From positions 1 through 64,000 of the forward strand of contig PHDU01000013.1 in assembly GCA_002842755.1 (NCBI GenBank): a DNA stretch of 64,000 bases. The letters are read 5' to 3'. This DNA comes from Bacteroidetes bacterium HGW-Bacteroidetes-1 (GTDB taxonomy: Bacteria > Bacteroidota > Bacteroidia > Bacteroidales > F082). Shown here in pieces: positions 8,909 to 17,823 of the stretch; position 1 is the stretch's first letter, and each line of letters begins with the position of its first letter. The notes beneath the pieces were generated by a model. That model was not told the DNA's origin, did no database searches, and saw only the letters and a program-made list of their open reading frames with translations. The translations under genes were made by a program, and so were the position numbers.

Positions 8909-10063
8909 ATGAAGCAAACCATAAGTTCATCCTTTCGACTCGGGATTCTGGGTGGTGGCCAACTTGGGAAAATGTTGTGTCAGGCTGCAAGCACCTGGGA
9001 TGTTTCCACCCATGTTCTAGATCCAGATCCTGAAGCTGCTGCAGCCAGTATTGCAACAAAATTTGTTCATGGTTCATTTCGCGATTATGAAACGGTTATG
9101 AAGTTTGCACAGGATGTTGACCTACTTACCATAGAAATTGAAGGAGTCAATATTGAAGCAATAGAAGAACTGGAAAAGAGTGGTCTTCCTATCTATCCTG
9201 AACCCTCGTGCTTAAGAATAATCCGTGACAAAGGTCTCCAGAAACAATTTTTTATAACCAATAATCTTCCAACGGCAAATTTTGCATTATTCGACAATGC
9301 TTCAGCAATACGACAAGAGGTTGCTTCAGGAAATCTTCAAATTCCTTTTGTTCAAAAAACACGTCTTTCAGGCTACGACGGACAGGGGGTTTTAATTGTC
9401 AAGGAAGTATCCGATCTTGATCTTCTATTTGGTTCACCATCATTGGTAGAGTTTTTTGTCCCGGATGCCATGGAAATAGGCGTAATTGTTTCCCGCAATA
9501 AGTCGGGTGAAATGGAATGCTATCCCCCTGTGGAAATGATTTTCAATCCGGTTGCCAATCTGGTAGAATACCTATTAGCTCCAGCTCGTATATCTGATGA
9601 ACTTATCGCCAAAGCTACTGAAATTGCCCTTAAAGCAGCCGAAGCATTTCAGATTACCGGACTGCTTGCAGTTGAATTGTTTATTGACAAAGATCAAAAC
9701 ATATTAATCAATGAAGTTGCCCCACGTCCTCATAACAGCGGACACCACACCATCGAAAGTGCCATTACTTCTCAGTATGAACAGCATTTACGTGCCATCT
9801 TCGGGTATCACCCCGGTTCGACAAAACTAAAAATGCCTGCTGTTATGGTAAATATTCTTGGACAAGAAGGGTTTTCAGGTCCGGTTGTTTACAAAGGGCT
9901 GAATGAAGTGCTTGGAATAGATGGCGTTAAATTACACATCTATGGGAAGATACAAACAAGACCTTATCGCAAAATGGGACACGCCACGATACTTGATACT
10001 GACGCCGAACAGGCTTTGGAAAAAGCAAAAAGAGTATTGTCCACACTGAAAGCACAGGCTTAA
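8909..10063 (+). CDS. purK: 5-(carboxyamino)imidazole ribonucleotide synthase PurK
   Basis: PurK is an ATP-grasp enzyme that carboxylates 5-aminoimidazole ribonucleotide with bicarbonate and ATP, giving N5-CAIR in de novo purine synthesis. The protein has 384 residues, normal for the family. It opens with the nucleotide-binding LGILGGGQLGKML. It contains the ATP-grasp signatures KTRLSGYDGQGV and, near the C-terminus, INEVAPRPHNSGHHTIE, which supplies the Mg-ATP ligands. The ATG at 8909 gives a normal N-terminus. purE follows 47 bases downstream on the same strand, so the two consecutive steps are probably cotranscribed. Confidence 0.97.
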   Translation: MKQTISSSFRLGILGGGQLGKMLCQAASTWDVSTHVLDPDPEAAAASIATKFVHGSFRDYETVMKFAQDVDLLTIEIEGVNIEAIEELEKSGLPIYPEPSCLRIIRDKGLQKQFFITNNLPTANFALFDNASAIRQEVASGNLQIPFVQKTRLSGYDGQGVLIVKEVSDLDLLFGSPSLVEFFVPDAMEIGVIVSRNKSGEMECYPPVEMIFNPVANLVEYLLAPARISDELIAKATEIALKAAEAFQITGLLAVELFIDKDQNILINEVAPRPHNSGHHTIESAITSQYEQHLRAIFGYHPGSTKLKMPAVMVNILGQEGFSGPVVYKGLNEVLGIDGVKLHIYGKIQTRPYRKMGHATILDTDAEQALEKAKRVLSTLKAQA

Positions 10064-10110
10064 GACAAAGGAATTACAACATTTGGTTTTAACAATACGA
10101 ATGAAACATT

Positions 10111-10611
10111 ATGAGCAATAAAAAAATTCTGGTCAGTATTATCATGGGTTCTGATTCTGATCTTCCCGTAATGAAAGATGCTTCTGTTAGCCTTGAAAAG
10201 TTTGGAATTGGATATGAAATTAGAGTGGTTTCTGCTCACCGCACTCCCGAATACATGGTACAGTTTGCTAAAGAGGCTGCTCAAAGGGGCATTGCAGTTA
10301 TCATTGCAGGCGCAGGTGGAGCAGCACATTTGCCAGGCATGGTTGCTAGTTTAACACCTCTTCCCGTAATTGGAGTTCCAGTAAAATCGTCCAATTCCAT
10401 CGAAGGCATCGACTCTTTACTATCAATTGTGCAGATGCCAAAAGGAATCCCGGTAGCAACTGTAGCCATAAATGGAGCCGCCAATGCCGGGATTCTTGCA
10501 GCACGAATTATTGGAACATTTAACCCTGAAGTTCAAAAGAAAATGGAGATTTTTATGGAAGAACAAACTGCTCTTGTTTTGCAGAAAGCATCAAAACCAT
10601 TGAAATTTTAA
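10111..10611 (+). CDS. purE: N5-carboxyaminoimidazole ribonucleotide mutase PurE
   Basis: PurE converts N5-CAIR to CAIR, the step after PurK. The 166-residue protein carries the class I PurE signatures: [12 protein letters not shown] at the N-terminus, SAHRTPE with the catalytic histidine, and [21 protein letters not shown]. The presence of purK upstream agrees with the class I mutase rather than the direct CO2-using class II enzyme. No clear rho-independent terminator was seen between this gene and the convergent patatin gene. Confidence 0.97.
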   Translation: MSNKKILVSIIMGSDSDLPVMKDASVSLEKFGIGYEIRVVSAHRTPEYMVQFAKEAAQRGIAVIIAGAGGAAHLPGMVASLTPLPVIGVPVKSSNSIEGIDSLLSIVQMPKGIPVATVAINGAANAGILAARIIGTFNPEVQKKMEIFMEEQTALVLQKASKPLKF

Positions 10612-10660
10612 AAAACTAACCGTCTTACAGCAAACAGTATTATCAGTGTAAGATCAGCTA

Positions 10661-11443
10661 CTATAATGGCCGTAATTTATCTTTTATTTTACCTATATTT
10701 TCTTTACCAATTTGATAGCCTTTCTCGAAGATATCAACAGCATGATCGAAATCGAAAGTACCATAGCTTCTGACATCTTTTGCTTCAATATAAAGATCAC
10801 AAGCATCCACCTGATCGCGAAGTGTATTTTGTACAGCAATAAAAAGCGAGCGCTCCCCAACTACTTTCATTGATTTAAATTCAGAATCCACTTCTTGTAG
10901 AAAATTGGAATTTAAGCCTATAACCATCCTGTCTTTTTTTACAAGACATTTGGCCGGCATATTTATTGTGAGGCCCCCATCCACATAATAAGATCTGCCA
11001 ATAAATACTGGCTCAAAAACGATTGGAATAGAAGCAGATGCAACAACCCATTCAATAAGCGGACCACTACTAATAAGTTCATTTTTGCCAGAATTGAGGT
11101 TGGTAACCGAAACTGTAAGTGGAATTTTTAGATTCTCAAATCGGTCGGATTGTATAAATTGTTCAAGTTGTTTGCGTAATATATCCATTGAACCAATGCC
11201 ACCTTTGAGTCCAATCCATGAGGGAAGCGATAGAAATTCGGGTTTTTTTATTGCCAGAATCATGCGGTCAGGTTCAACACCAGCAGCATACATGGCGCCA
11301 ACAATAGCGCCCATGCTTGCTCCTGCTATTGCAGCAGGTTTCAGTCCCTCTTCATCAAGTGCTTTTAGAAATCCTGCGTGAACAATACCTCTTGTGCCTC
11401 CACCACTTAGTGCTAAAGCAAATTCGTTATAATGCGCTGCCAT
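10661..11443 (-). CDS. patatin-like phospholipase (RssA type)
   Basis: This is a cytoplasmic patatin-family serine lipase or acyl hydrolase of about 260 residues. The oxyanion motif SGGGTRG is near the N-terminus, the nucleophile elbow is GASMG, and the dyad aspartate lies in the DGG of YYVDGGLTINMPA. There is no signal peptide or C-terminal barrel, so this is the small RssA/YlbK-like form rather than the surface-displayed type. The ATG at 11443 is preferred over an upstream GTG at 11464. The substrate is unknown. The cupin gene lies 42 bases upstream on the same strand. Confidence 0.88.
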   Translation of the reverse strand: MAAHYNEFALALSGGGTRGIVHAGFLKALDEEGLKPAAIAGASMGAIVGAMYAAGVEPDRMILAIKKPEFLSLPSWIGLKGGIGSMDILRKQLEQFIQSDRFENLKIPLTVSVTNLNSGKNELISSGPLIEWVVASASIPIVFEPVFIGRSYYVDGGLTINMPAKCLVKKDRMVIGLNSNFLQEVDSEFKSMKVVGERSLFIAVQNTLRDQVDACDLYIEAKDVRSYGTFDFDHAVDIFEKGYQIGKENIGKIKDKLRPL

Positions 11444-11484
11444 TTTCTTGTTTGTTTGCAACACAAAGATAAGAAAGATTAAGA

Positions 11485-11808
11485 CTAGGCTCTAATCATG
11501 GTCAGAATCATTTTGAATGCTTTCGTAGCTTTTAGAGCATGTGAAATATTGGCTGGCATAATGATACTTTCGCCTGCTAATACATTGAAAGGATTTCCAC
11601 CGATAAAAATGAGTGCTTCTCCATCAATTACTTGTATTAGTGCATCAAAAGGAGCAGTGTGCTCCGATAGGCCTTCTCCTTTATCAAAAGCGAAAAGCGT
11701 TACATTTCCCTTTTCGTTTTTCATTACCTGCTTGCTCACAACGCCTCCGTTTGAATAGGTTACCATTTCATCAAATCGAAAAACCTCAGAATGATTAAAT
11801 AAACTCAT
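11485..11808 (-). CDS. small cupin-domain protein
   Basis: This 107-residue single-domain cupin has the two family motifs in reduced form: GLSEHTAPFDALIQVIDGEA (motif 1, with only one of the usual histidines) and AGESIIMPANISHAL (motif 2, with the conserved His). Metal binding is plausible but the ligand set looks incomplete. It is upstream of the patatin-like gene on the same strand. No substrate can be assigned. Confidence 0.75.
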   Translation of the reverse strand: MSLFNHSEVFRFDEMVTYSNGGVVSKQVMKNEKGNVTLFAFDKGEGLSEHTAPFDALIQVIDGEALIFIGGNPFNVLAGESIIMPANISHALKATKAFKMILTMIRA

Positions 11809-11924
11809 TTTTATAATATTAAAATTTATATTCTATTAATTATTAACTAGTTGGTACTAAATAAAATGCTATTCCGACATTTCGGGTGACATTCATTGAA
11901 TAGAAATCCCAACCTTTGGTTACA

Positions 11925-13229
11925 TCATTTTATAAACACCGGCTTAAAAGTAACCATCAGCCATAGCCAGTTATTCGTTGCTTTATAATCTCCTGTTTGC
12001 TTAATGGTCTGTAAGGTTTCCGTACCAAACATTTGCGAGTAGCCAGCATTGACTGTAGCAAAATCGTTCAGCTCATATTCCAGGGTTAAATCTATTTCAG
12101 TTCCAAGTCCTTTATCCATTAATTCAGAGGTTTGCCCTATTTTCAGTACATCATTGGCAGCTGAGAAAAAATGTGAGGTAAGCACCCAGTTTATTTTTTT
12201 GTATTGATAGGACAGGTTTAGATACAGATCGCTCAGTCCGACCGTGTTTAAATGATTGCCAGCATAAAAATAGTCCATTAAACCATTGAATTTATGACTG
12301 GTACCATATAAAGGGCTAAAACTCCTATTGGTATAATCAGGATTATCGGTGAGCTCTTTCTGGCTTGTTCCGGAAAGGAGTTCCCATCCAGCCCCTATTC
12401 CCACAGCATTACTAAGTTTATGATCCAATCCTAATGCCGCATACCATGCACTCAGTTTACGTTCAGATGCATCTTTTCCACCACTATAATATGCACTTCC
12501 AAAAAGAGCTATATTTTTTAAATCAAAAGTCAAATGTGTCCCATAGGTTTGGCTGAAAACTGTTTTATAAATGTCGGTATTCTGGATTGTTTTCACATTC
12601 TCCATCCCATTGTTTAAAAACAAAATACTCATTCCAAGCTGGTTAAACTTTTTATTGTACCACAAAATCTGCATTGTCTTATAGTTGCTTTTCATATCAT
12701 AATTTGTTGTCAGCAATTGATCATATTGCTGATTGAATGCCACCCCTGCATGCAATTTAAAATTCTTTTCATATTTAAAGAGCGCCAGATCGTGGGACTT
12801 TGCGTGCTGCGACCAGTTAACATTTCCAAAAATACGCGCATCATCATAAACCAGTTCCATTCGACCTAGCTTTACAGAAAATTCAGGCGAAAACCCGTAT
12901 TCAGCCCATCCCTGATGTAACATTAAACGATTTGAATTATTAATCTGCTGAGGTGCTTCTCCCCACAAGCGCACATCCTGAATGCTAAGTCCGAATTTCA
13001 GATTTTCAACCCGAAAGCCGGCATTCAACCTTGTACGTTGTGAGATATGAAATGCTGCATCATCATTTTTTGCTACAAGTGTCTTTAGCCCATGACGATA
13101 TTCTGCCCGAGGGCGAAATTCTCCATTTAAGGTAAATTGTGCGATTAGGTTGTTTCCAAGTGCTAAAAACACAAAAATCAACACCCATTTATACCCTAAA
13201 AAAAGTCGATTCTTCATTTTTGTTTGCAT
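11925..13229 (-). CDS. outer-membrane porin of the alginate-export (AlgE-like) family
   Basis: This 434-residue predicted outer-membrane beta-barrel has a signal peptide ending NNLIAQ. The mature N-terminus (LNGEFRPRAEYRHG, then RTRLNAGF) and the following FGLSIQDVRLWGE match the alginate-export domain family, with alternating hydrophobic strands and an aromatic C-terminus. Members are sugar or organic-acid channels and the true substrate varies, so alginate should not be inferred. The start could be residue 1 or Met5. It is a single gene with its own promoter. Confidence 0.72.
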   Translation of the reverse strand: MQTKMKNRLFLGYKWVLIFVFLALGNNLIAQFTLNGEFRPRAEYRHGLKTLVAKNDDAAFHISQRTRLNAGFRVENLKFGLSIQDVRLWGEAPQQINNSNRLMLHQGWAEYGFSPEFSVKLGRMELVYDDARIFGNVNWSQHAKSHDLALFKYEKNFKLHAGVAFNQQYDQLLTTNYDMKSNYKTMQILWYNKKFNQLGMSILFLNNGMENVKTIQNTDIYKTVFSQTYGTHLTFDLKNIALFGSAYYSGGKDASERKLSAWYAALGLDHKLSNAVGIGAGWELLSGTSQKELTDNPDYTNRSFSPLYGTSHKFNGLMDYFYAGNHLNTVGLSDLYLNLSYQYKKINWVLTSHFFSAANDVLKIGQTSELMDKGLGTEIDLTLEYELNDFATVNAGYSQMFGTETLQTIKQTGDYKATNNWLWLMVTFKPVFIK

Positions 13230-13252
13230 AATTTTTCATACTAATTCAAATG

Positions 13253-13260
13253 CAAATATA
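13253..13260 (-). promoter_or_regulatory. -7 promoter element for the porin gene
   Basis: TATATTTG on the minus strand matches TAnnTTTG and lies 24 bases upstream of the porin start. A TTG is found about 17 bases further upstream. Confidence 0.5.
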
Positions 13261-13365
13261 AAAATATTTGTTTTATACAAGAATTAAAGTATTAATTTAC
13301 TTGAATAGATTCTTAGAAAAAGGGAACGCAAACTTAAAGTTACTATTCCCATTGATTTAAAAGAA

Positions 13366-13764
13366 TTAAAGATAATCTGCAAGGGTGTTTTTCGATAAAT
13401 GTTCTTTAAAATCAGCCGTCATTTTATAGGTCACCTTATCCATGATACATTTATCAAAAGGACAAATGTGTTTATCATGGGGACAAACAGTAACCTCTAT
13501 TTTGCCTTCAATAGATTCATAGATTTCAAGCAAAGAAATATCTTTTGGATCTCTTTTGAGCGAAAATCCGCCTGATGGACCTCTGTGAGAATCCAGAAAA
13601 TTATCCTTTACAAGTCGTTGAAAAATTTTGGCAACATGGTGTTTCGAACTATTGGTAATTTCTGCAATCTGGATTACATTTGACTTTCCTCCTGATTTAG
13701 CAACGATTATCATGCCATGCAGCGCAATAGAAGCAGCTTCTGTAAGTGTAACTATTTTAGACAT
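13366..13764 (-). CDS. Rrf2-family transcriptional regulator
   Basis: This 132-residue protein has the Rrf2 winged-helix domain: the N-terminal TEAASIALHGMIIVA helix, the helix-turn-helix IQIAEITNSSKHHVAKIFQRL, and the wing RGPSGGFSLKRDP. Three cysteines (Cys94, Cys101, Cys106) cluster in the C-terminal loop, where NsrR- and IscR-type members bind an Fe-S cluster, so a redox, NO or metal-responsive cofactor is plausible. It is divergent from the putative metal exporter and probably controls it from the shared intergenic region. Confidence 0.88.
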   Translation of the reverse strand: MSKIVTLTEAASIALHGMIIVAKSGGKSNVIQIAEITNSSKHHVAKIFQRLVKDNFLDSHRGPSGGFSLKRDPKDISLLEIYESIEGKIEVTVCPHDKHICPFDKCIMDKVTYKMTADFKEHLSKNTLADYL

Positions 13765-13789
13765 CTCGTATTATTAAGTAATTAAATAC

Positions 13790-13797
13790 CAAAATTA
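13790..13797 (-). promoter_or_regulatory. -7 promoter element for the Rrf2 gene
   Basis: TAATTTTG on the minus strand matches TAnnTTTG, 26 bases upstream of the Rrf2 start. Confidence 0.5.
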
Positions 13798-13868
13798 CAC
13801 AGAATACGGAAATCTACAACCTTTTTTTAAATTTATTTTTTCTAAATGGAAATTTTTTAAAATGAGTG

Positions 13869-13876
13869 TATTTTTG
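13869..13876 (+). promoter_or_regulatory. -7 promoter element for the exporter gene
   Basis: TATTTTTG matches TAnnTTTG and lies 41 bases before the ATG at 13917. It argues against an earlier GTG start at 13866. Confidence 0.5.
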
Positions 13877-13916
13877 TGCTTCAATAAAGATAACACCATC
13901 TAAAACAGATTCGATT

Positions 13917-15017
13917 ATGCTTACCTTAATGATTCAACAAACTTTCATTATTACCACCTTTGTGATGGGGATGATGATCATAATCGAATATGTTAACGTT
14001 CAAACAAGAGGACTCTGGACGGACAACATCCAAAAATCACCCTTCACTCAAATATTGCTCGGATCATTGATGGGTATTATTCCTGGCTGCCTTGGGTCAT
14101 ACACAATGGTCTCGTTGTATATCCATCGGGTTGTTATGTTTCCTGCTATCGTTGCAACTATGATAGCCACTTCTGGCGATGAGGCATTTCTGATGTTCTC
14201 CCTGATTCCAGGTACAGCGTTAAAACTTAACATCATTTTGTTGGCCATTGCGGTATCTGTCGGAATTATTGTTCATTATACCGTCAAAAATAAATTTATC
14301 GGTTTGAAAGGTCATGTGGATCTTCCACTGCATCATCGCAACGAAGAGTGTAATCCTTACGATCCAAAACAAGCATTTCAAAATCTGAAAAATATCAGTT
14401 TCACCAGAGCACTTCTCATAGCAGGCGTCATTGGCTTGCTATTGGCTATAATTAGTGGCGCCATTGATGGCAATCATCATCTTAATACATTGATGGGTAA
14501 TGCAGTAGATGCTCACCAAGATCATGCTCACGAAGGGCATGACCATAGTGTAGAAGCTGATTGGATCAGAATCAGTCTTATCAGTATCTTTGTGGTAATA
14601 TTGTTCATTTTTGTTACTGTAAAAGATCATTTTCTTCAGGATCACTTGTGGAATCATATTATTCGTAAACATTTTCTTAAGATTTTCCTTTGGACTTTTG
14701 GGGTACTGCTTGCCATCTATTTTTTAAATCAGTTTGTAAACATTGAGTCATGGATCTCGGCCAATTTGTGGGTAGTTTTAGGGTTGGCGCTTTTGATAGG
14801 TATTATCCCTGAGTCAGGGCCTCATTACATTTTCGTATTACTTTTCGCTCAGGGAATATTGCCTTTAAGTATTTTATTGGCCAGTTCAATTGCTCAGGAT
14901 GGACACGGGACATTACCACTACTCGCTGAAACACCTAAAAGTTTCATTGCTGTAAAAGCGGTAAATCTGCTTGTTGCATTCATTGCCGGTGCGGTCGGAA
15001 TCCTGATTGGTTTTTAA
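13917..15017 (+). CDS. putative 10-TM heavy-metal/manganese exporter (ArsP_2/DUF2899 family)
   Basis: This polytopic inner-membrane protein of about 366 residues has roughly ten hydrophobic helices. The signature GIIPGCLGSYTMVSLYIHR followed by MIATSGDEAFLM, and the matching second-half GIIPESGPHYIFV, fit the two-repeat family annotated as putative manganese or heavy-metal transporters. A cytoplasmic or periplasmic loop carries a histidine-rich segment (HQDHAHEGHDHS), a likely metal-binding sequence. Substrate assignment rests on the family name and the His-rich loop only. The divergent Rrf2 gene is the probable regulator. The start is set at the ATG at 13917 because of the promoter position. 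Confidence 0.75.
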   Translation: MLTLMIQQTFIITTFVMGMMIIIEYVNVQTRGLWTDNIQKSPFTQILLGSLMGIIPGCLGSYTMVSLYIHRVVMFPAIVATMIATSGDEAFLMFSLIPGTALKLNIILLAIAVSVGIIVHYTVKNKFIGLKGHVDLPLHHRNEECNPYDPKQAFQNLKNISFTRALLIAGVIGLLLAIISGAIDGNHHLNTLMGNAVDAHQDHAHEGHDHSVEADWIRISLISIFVVILFIFVTVKDHFLQDHLWNHIIRKHFLKIFLWTFGVLLAIYFLNQFVNIESWISANLWVVLGLALLIGIIPESGPHYIFVLLFAQGILPLSILLASSIAQDGHGTLPLLAETPKSFIAVKAVNLLVAFIAGAVGILIGF

Positions 15018-15184
15018 TTCTTTCAATCCCATGAAAATAATTGGATATCGCTTTCATAAAAGGCATGTTATATAATACGACCAGTAAATATTTAGCAAAA
15101 AAGCCATCGCAGAGGGCCTTTACCATTTGTAAAATCAAGGAAATGATCTTAAAAAAGTTTTTATGCATGCATGATTCATTTTTC

Positions 15185-15192
15185 TATATTTG
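15185..15192 (+). promoter_or_regulatory. -7 promoter element for the ComM/YifB gene
   Basis: TATATTTG matches TAnnTTTG, 40 bases before the ATG at 15232. It supports that ATG over upstream alternatives. Confidence 0.5.
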
Positions 15193-15231
15193 TCACTGAC
15201 AAGAAATTCTTGTTATCCAACACCAACCACT

Positions 15232-16770
15232 ATGCTTGTAAAAACTTTTGGAAGTGCACTTTTTGGTATTGAAGCGATCACTATCACCATTGAAGTTAAC
15301 ATTGATAAAGGAATTCAGTTCTTTCTTGTAGGACTCCCAGATAGCGCTGTGAAAGAAAGCCAGCAAAGGATCGAGGCAGCGCTCAGCAATACCGGCTTCA
15401 AGTATCCCAAACAAAAGATCGTCATCAATATGGCGCCAGCTGATATCAGAAAAGAAGGGTCATCCTACGATCTACCGATTGCTATTGGAATAATGGCCGG
15501 ATCTGGACAGATTGAAAATACTTTGCTTGATAAATTTATCATCATGGGTGAGCTTTCGCTTGATGGCGGGCTAAAACCTATCAAAGGCAGCCTTCCAATT
15601 GCCATCAAAGCGTTAGAAGAGGGCTTTAAAGGGATGATTGTGCCTAAAGAAAATGCTGCCGAGGCCGCTATCGTATCTGAGATTGAGGTTTACGGTGCAG
15701 AAACAATTACGGAGGTCATCAATTTTCTCAATGGAAAAGGTGGCATTGAACGCACGATTATCAATACCGAAAGCGATTTTCTATCAAGCGTAAGCAATTA
15801 CGAGTTTGATTTTTCCGATGTTAAAGGACAGGAAAATATTAAGCGTGCTCTTGAAATCGCAGCCTCAGGTGGCCATAACGTCATTTTAATTGGTCCTCCC
15901 GGATCGGGAAAAACGATGCTTGCTAAACGCCTTCCTTCCATACTTCCGCCACTTTCGTTAGAAGAAGCCCTTGAGACAACTAAAATACATTCTGTTTCCG
16001 GATTACTGGGACGAAACAAAGCCCTTGTTTCAGTCCGACCTTTCAGAAGTCCGCATCATACTATTTCGGATGCGGGCCTTGTTGGTGGTGGCACCTTTCC
16101 GCAGCCTGGCGAAATTTCATTGGCGCATCATGGTGTTTTGTTTCTTGATGAATTGCCCGAGTTCAAGCGCTCTGTGCTCGAAGTGATGCGACAGCCGATG
16201 GAAGACCGAATTGTAACCATTTCAAGAGCAAAGATGAGTGTTGATTTTCCGGCAAGCTTCATGCTTGTTGCTGCCATGAACCCCTGCCCTTGCGGGTATT
16301 ACAACCATCCCGATCAGGAATGCGTATGTAGTCCGGGTATCGTTCAGAAATACCTTAATAAAATATCAGGCCCCTTGATGGATCGTATCGATCTGCATGT
16401 TGAAGTTGTTCCGGTTCCATTCAAAGATTTGGCAGACCGCAGCAGCGGAGAACTGAGTGAAAGCATACGAAAAAGGGTTATCAAAGCACGAAAAATTCAG
16501 GAAGTCAGGTTTAAGGATACACCTAATGTGCACTCCAACGCACAAATGTCGAGTAAAATGCTTCACAAATACTGCGACATTGATGATGTTGGCAGGAGTT
16601 TACTAAAAAACGCCATGGAACGTCTAAGCCTTTCTGCGCGAGCATACGACCGCATTCTGAAAGTTTCGCGTACCATTGCTGATCTTGAGGGAAGTGACAC
16701 CATCAGAACGGAACATCTTGCCGAAGCTATTCAATACAGAAGTCTGGACAGGGAAACATGGGGATCTTAA
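15232..16770 (+). CDS. ComM/YifB-family Mg-chelatase-like AAA+ ATPase
   Basis: This 512-residue protein has an N-terminal ChlI-like domain ([28 protein letters not shown]), a central AAA+ module with Walker [11 protein letters not shown] and Walker [11 protein letters not shown], and a C-terminal Mg-chelatase domain with the typical [29 protein letters not shown] cysteine motif lies after the ATPase core, as in the family. In naturally competent bacteria ComM is a branch-migration helicase in transformation, and homologues are also widespread in non-competent species. The ATG at 15232 is chosen because upstream codons lie over the promoter. Confidence 0.93.
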   Translation: MLVKTFGSALFGIEAITITIEVNIDKGIQFFLVGLPDSAVKESQQRIEAALSNTGFKYPKQKIVINMAPADIRKEGSSYDLPIAIGIMAGSGQIENTLLDKFIIMGELSLDGGLKPIKGSLPIAIKALEEGFKGMIVPKENAAEAAIVSEIEVYGAETITEVINFLNGKGGIERTIINTESDFLSSVSNYEFDFSDVKGQENIKRALEIAASGGHNVILIGPPGSGKTMLAKRLPSILPPLSLEEALETTKIHSVSGLLGRNKALVSVRPFRSPHHTISDAGLVGGGTFPQPGEISLAHHGVLFLDELPEFKRSVLEVMRQPMEDRIVTISRAKMSVDFPASFMLVAAMNPCPCGYYNHPDQECVCSPGIVQKYLNKISGPLMDRIDLHVEVVPVPFKDLADRSSGELSESIRKRVIKARKIQEVRFKDTPNVHSNAQMSSKMLHKYCDIDDVGRSLLKNAMERLSLSARAYDRILKVSRTIADLEGSDTIRTEHLAEAIQYRSLDRETWGS

Positions 16771-16789
16771 AAAACACTTTAAGTGTTTT
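16771..16789. terminator. bidirectional terminator between convergent genes
   Basis: AAAACAC and GTGTTTT form a 7-bp stem with a five-base loop directly after the ComM stop codon and just before the end of the convergent Crp/Fnr gene. It can act in both directions. Confidence 0.5.
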
Positions 16790-16795
16790 CTGAAG

Positions 16796-17512
16796 CTAGA
16801 AGGCATCAGTTAAATCAGCTATTTTAAAAAGTTTGAGAGGCTCTCTTACGATTATTTTACGCCCTTTTTTACTAATTAAACCATCCTTTTCAAAATCGCT
16901 TAAAAGCCTTACCAAGGTTTCAATTGCAATGCCAACTATATTCGAGAAATCCTCCCGCGTTAAATCAATCTGTATTTCGTTGTCATCATTTTTATTTTGT
17001 CTGAAATTTTCATTCAGAATTAACAGCGTCAAGGCTACTCTTTCCCGGACACTTTTTTTGGTAAAAGTGGCAATAAAATTAACCATCACTCCAAACTCAT
17101 GACTGAGTTTTTTGACAAGCAGCTTGGATAATTCCTGATGTTTATCCAGCAGACGCACCAAACTCTCTTTTGAAATAAAGCCAATTGATGATTCGGTGAT
17201 TGCAGCAGCTGAGTCGTGGTATCTTTCTTCTCCTAAAAAAGCAGCGTAGCCAATCATTTCTCCTTCACTGCATAAATAGATAATTTGCTCCTTGCCACTG
17301 TTCAGCGTTTTGAATTTTTTTATCTTCCCTTTTTTCACAAAATATATGCCTGACGGGAAAGCACCTTCAGTAAAAATATTTTGTCCCCGCTTAAAATTCT
17401 TCACAATCATTTGATTGGTAAAATCATCCCTGACATAGGCAGGCAAACTTTCAAAATCAAATTCTCTTTTCAAATGAAACCGTTCTCTTATTTTAGATAA
17501 AGAAGTTTCCAT
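16796..17512 (-). CDS. Crp/Fnr-family transcriptional regulator
   Basis: This 238-residue regulator has an N-terminal cyclic-nucleotide-binding-like beta-roll (about residues 30-140, with GQNIFTEGAFPSGIYFVKKG) and a C-terminal winged helix. The recognition helix reads GIAIETLVRLLSDF; the Glu and Arg spaced ETxxR are those that read TTGAT half-sites in FNR-type proteins. There is no N-terminal cysteine cluster, so it is not an oxygen-sensing [4Fe-4S] Fnr by sequence, and the ligand is unknown. The ATG at 17512 is preferred because the longer frame from 17635 adds a hydrophobic stretch absent from the family. It is divergent from the hydrogenase-like operon, whose promoter region contains a perfect TTGAT-N4-ATCAA box. 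Confidence 0.88.
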   Translation of the reverse strand: METSLSKIRERFHLKREFDFESLPAYVRDDFTNQMIVKNFKRGQNIFTEGAFPSGIYFVKKGKIKKFKTLNSGKEQIIYLCSEGEMIGYAAFLGEERYHDSAAAITESSIGFISKESLVRLLDKHQELSKLLVKKLSHEFGVMVNFIATFTKKSVRERVALTLLILNENFRQNKNDDNEIQIDLTREDFSNIVGIAIETLVRLLSDFEKDGLISKKGRKIIVREPLKLFKIADLTDAF

Positions 17513-17719
17513 ACTATAATTTAAAATGAGAGTGTTTTTAAAACAAGTATTAAATGCAAAAAACCAAAAAGTAATTAGAAAGGAAAAAAATGATTGAAAT
17601 TCAATACGATCAAAGATTTTTAGAAAGACTTTCACCCTCTTTTAGCTAATCCAAAAAAGCTAATGAAACCTTTAATTACAGCTTAGGTTTATAAATATTA
17701 GAACAAAATTACTAATTAA

Positions 17720-17733
17720 TTGATCTCAATCAA
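17720..17733. promoter_or_regulatory. FNR/CRP-type operator between the regulator and the hydrogenase-like operon
   Basis: TTGATCTCAATCAA is a perfect match to TTGAT-N4-ATCAA and extends to an 18-bp palindrome at 17718-17735. Its centre is about 60-70 bases upstream of the start site implied by the -7 element at 17778. A second, tighter palindrome (TTGAAATCAA) lies at 17746-17755. Confidence 0.7.
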
Positions 17734-17777
17734 TTTTATTCTTAATTGAAATCAATTTAATCAAGTTTCAAGTGGTT

Positions 17778-17786
17778 TAATTTTGC
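17778..17786 (+). promoter_or_regulatory. -7 promoter element of the hydrogenase-like operon
   Basis: TAATTTTGC matches the extended consensus TAnnTTTGC. No TTTG -33 element is present at 19-20 bases upstream. An AT-rich TTGA/TCAA palindrome overlaps that position, as expected for an activator-dependent promoter. Confidence 0.6.
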
Positions 17787-17823
17787 ATTTCAAAAATCGA
17801 TTATCTCGAATTATATCTTTTTT

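Noticed and set aside
10624-10652. Terminator between purE and the patatin-like gene
   Set aside because: CTTACA and TGTAAG can pair, but the loop is long (17 bases), the stem is weak and no T-run follows on either strand.
17746-17764. Second full FNR box next to the perfect one
   Set aside because: TTGAA and ATCAA are present but the spacing is nine bases rather than four. Only a shorter inner palindrome remains, so it is noted as weak.
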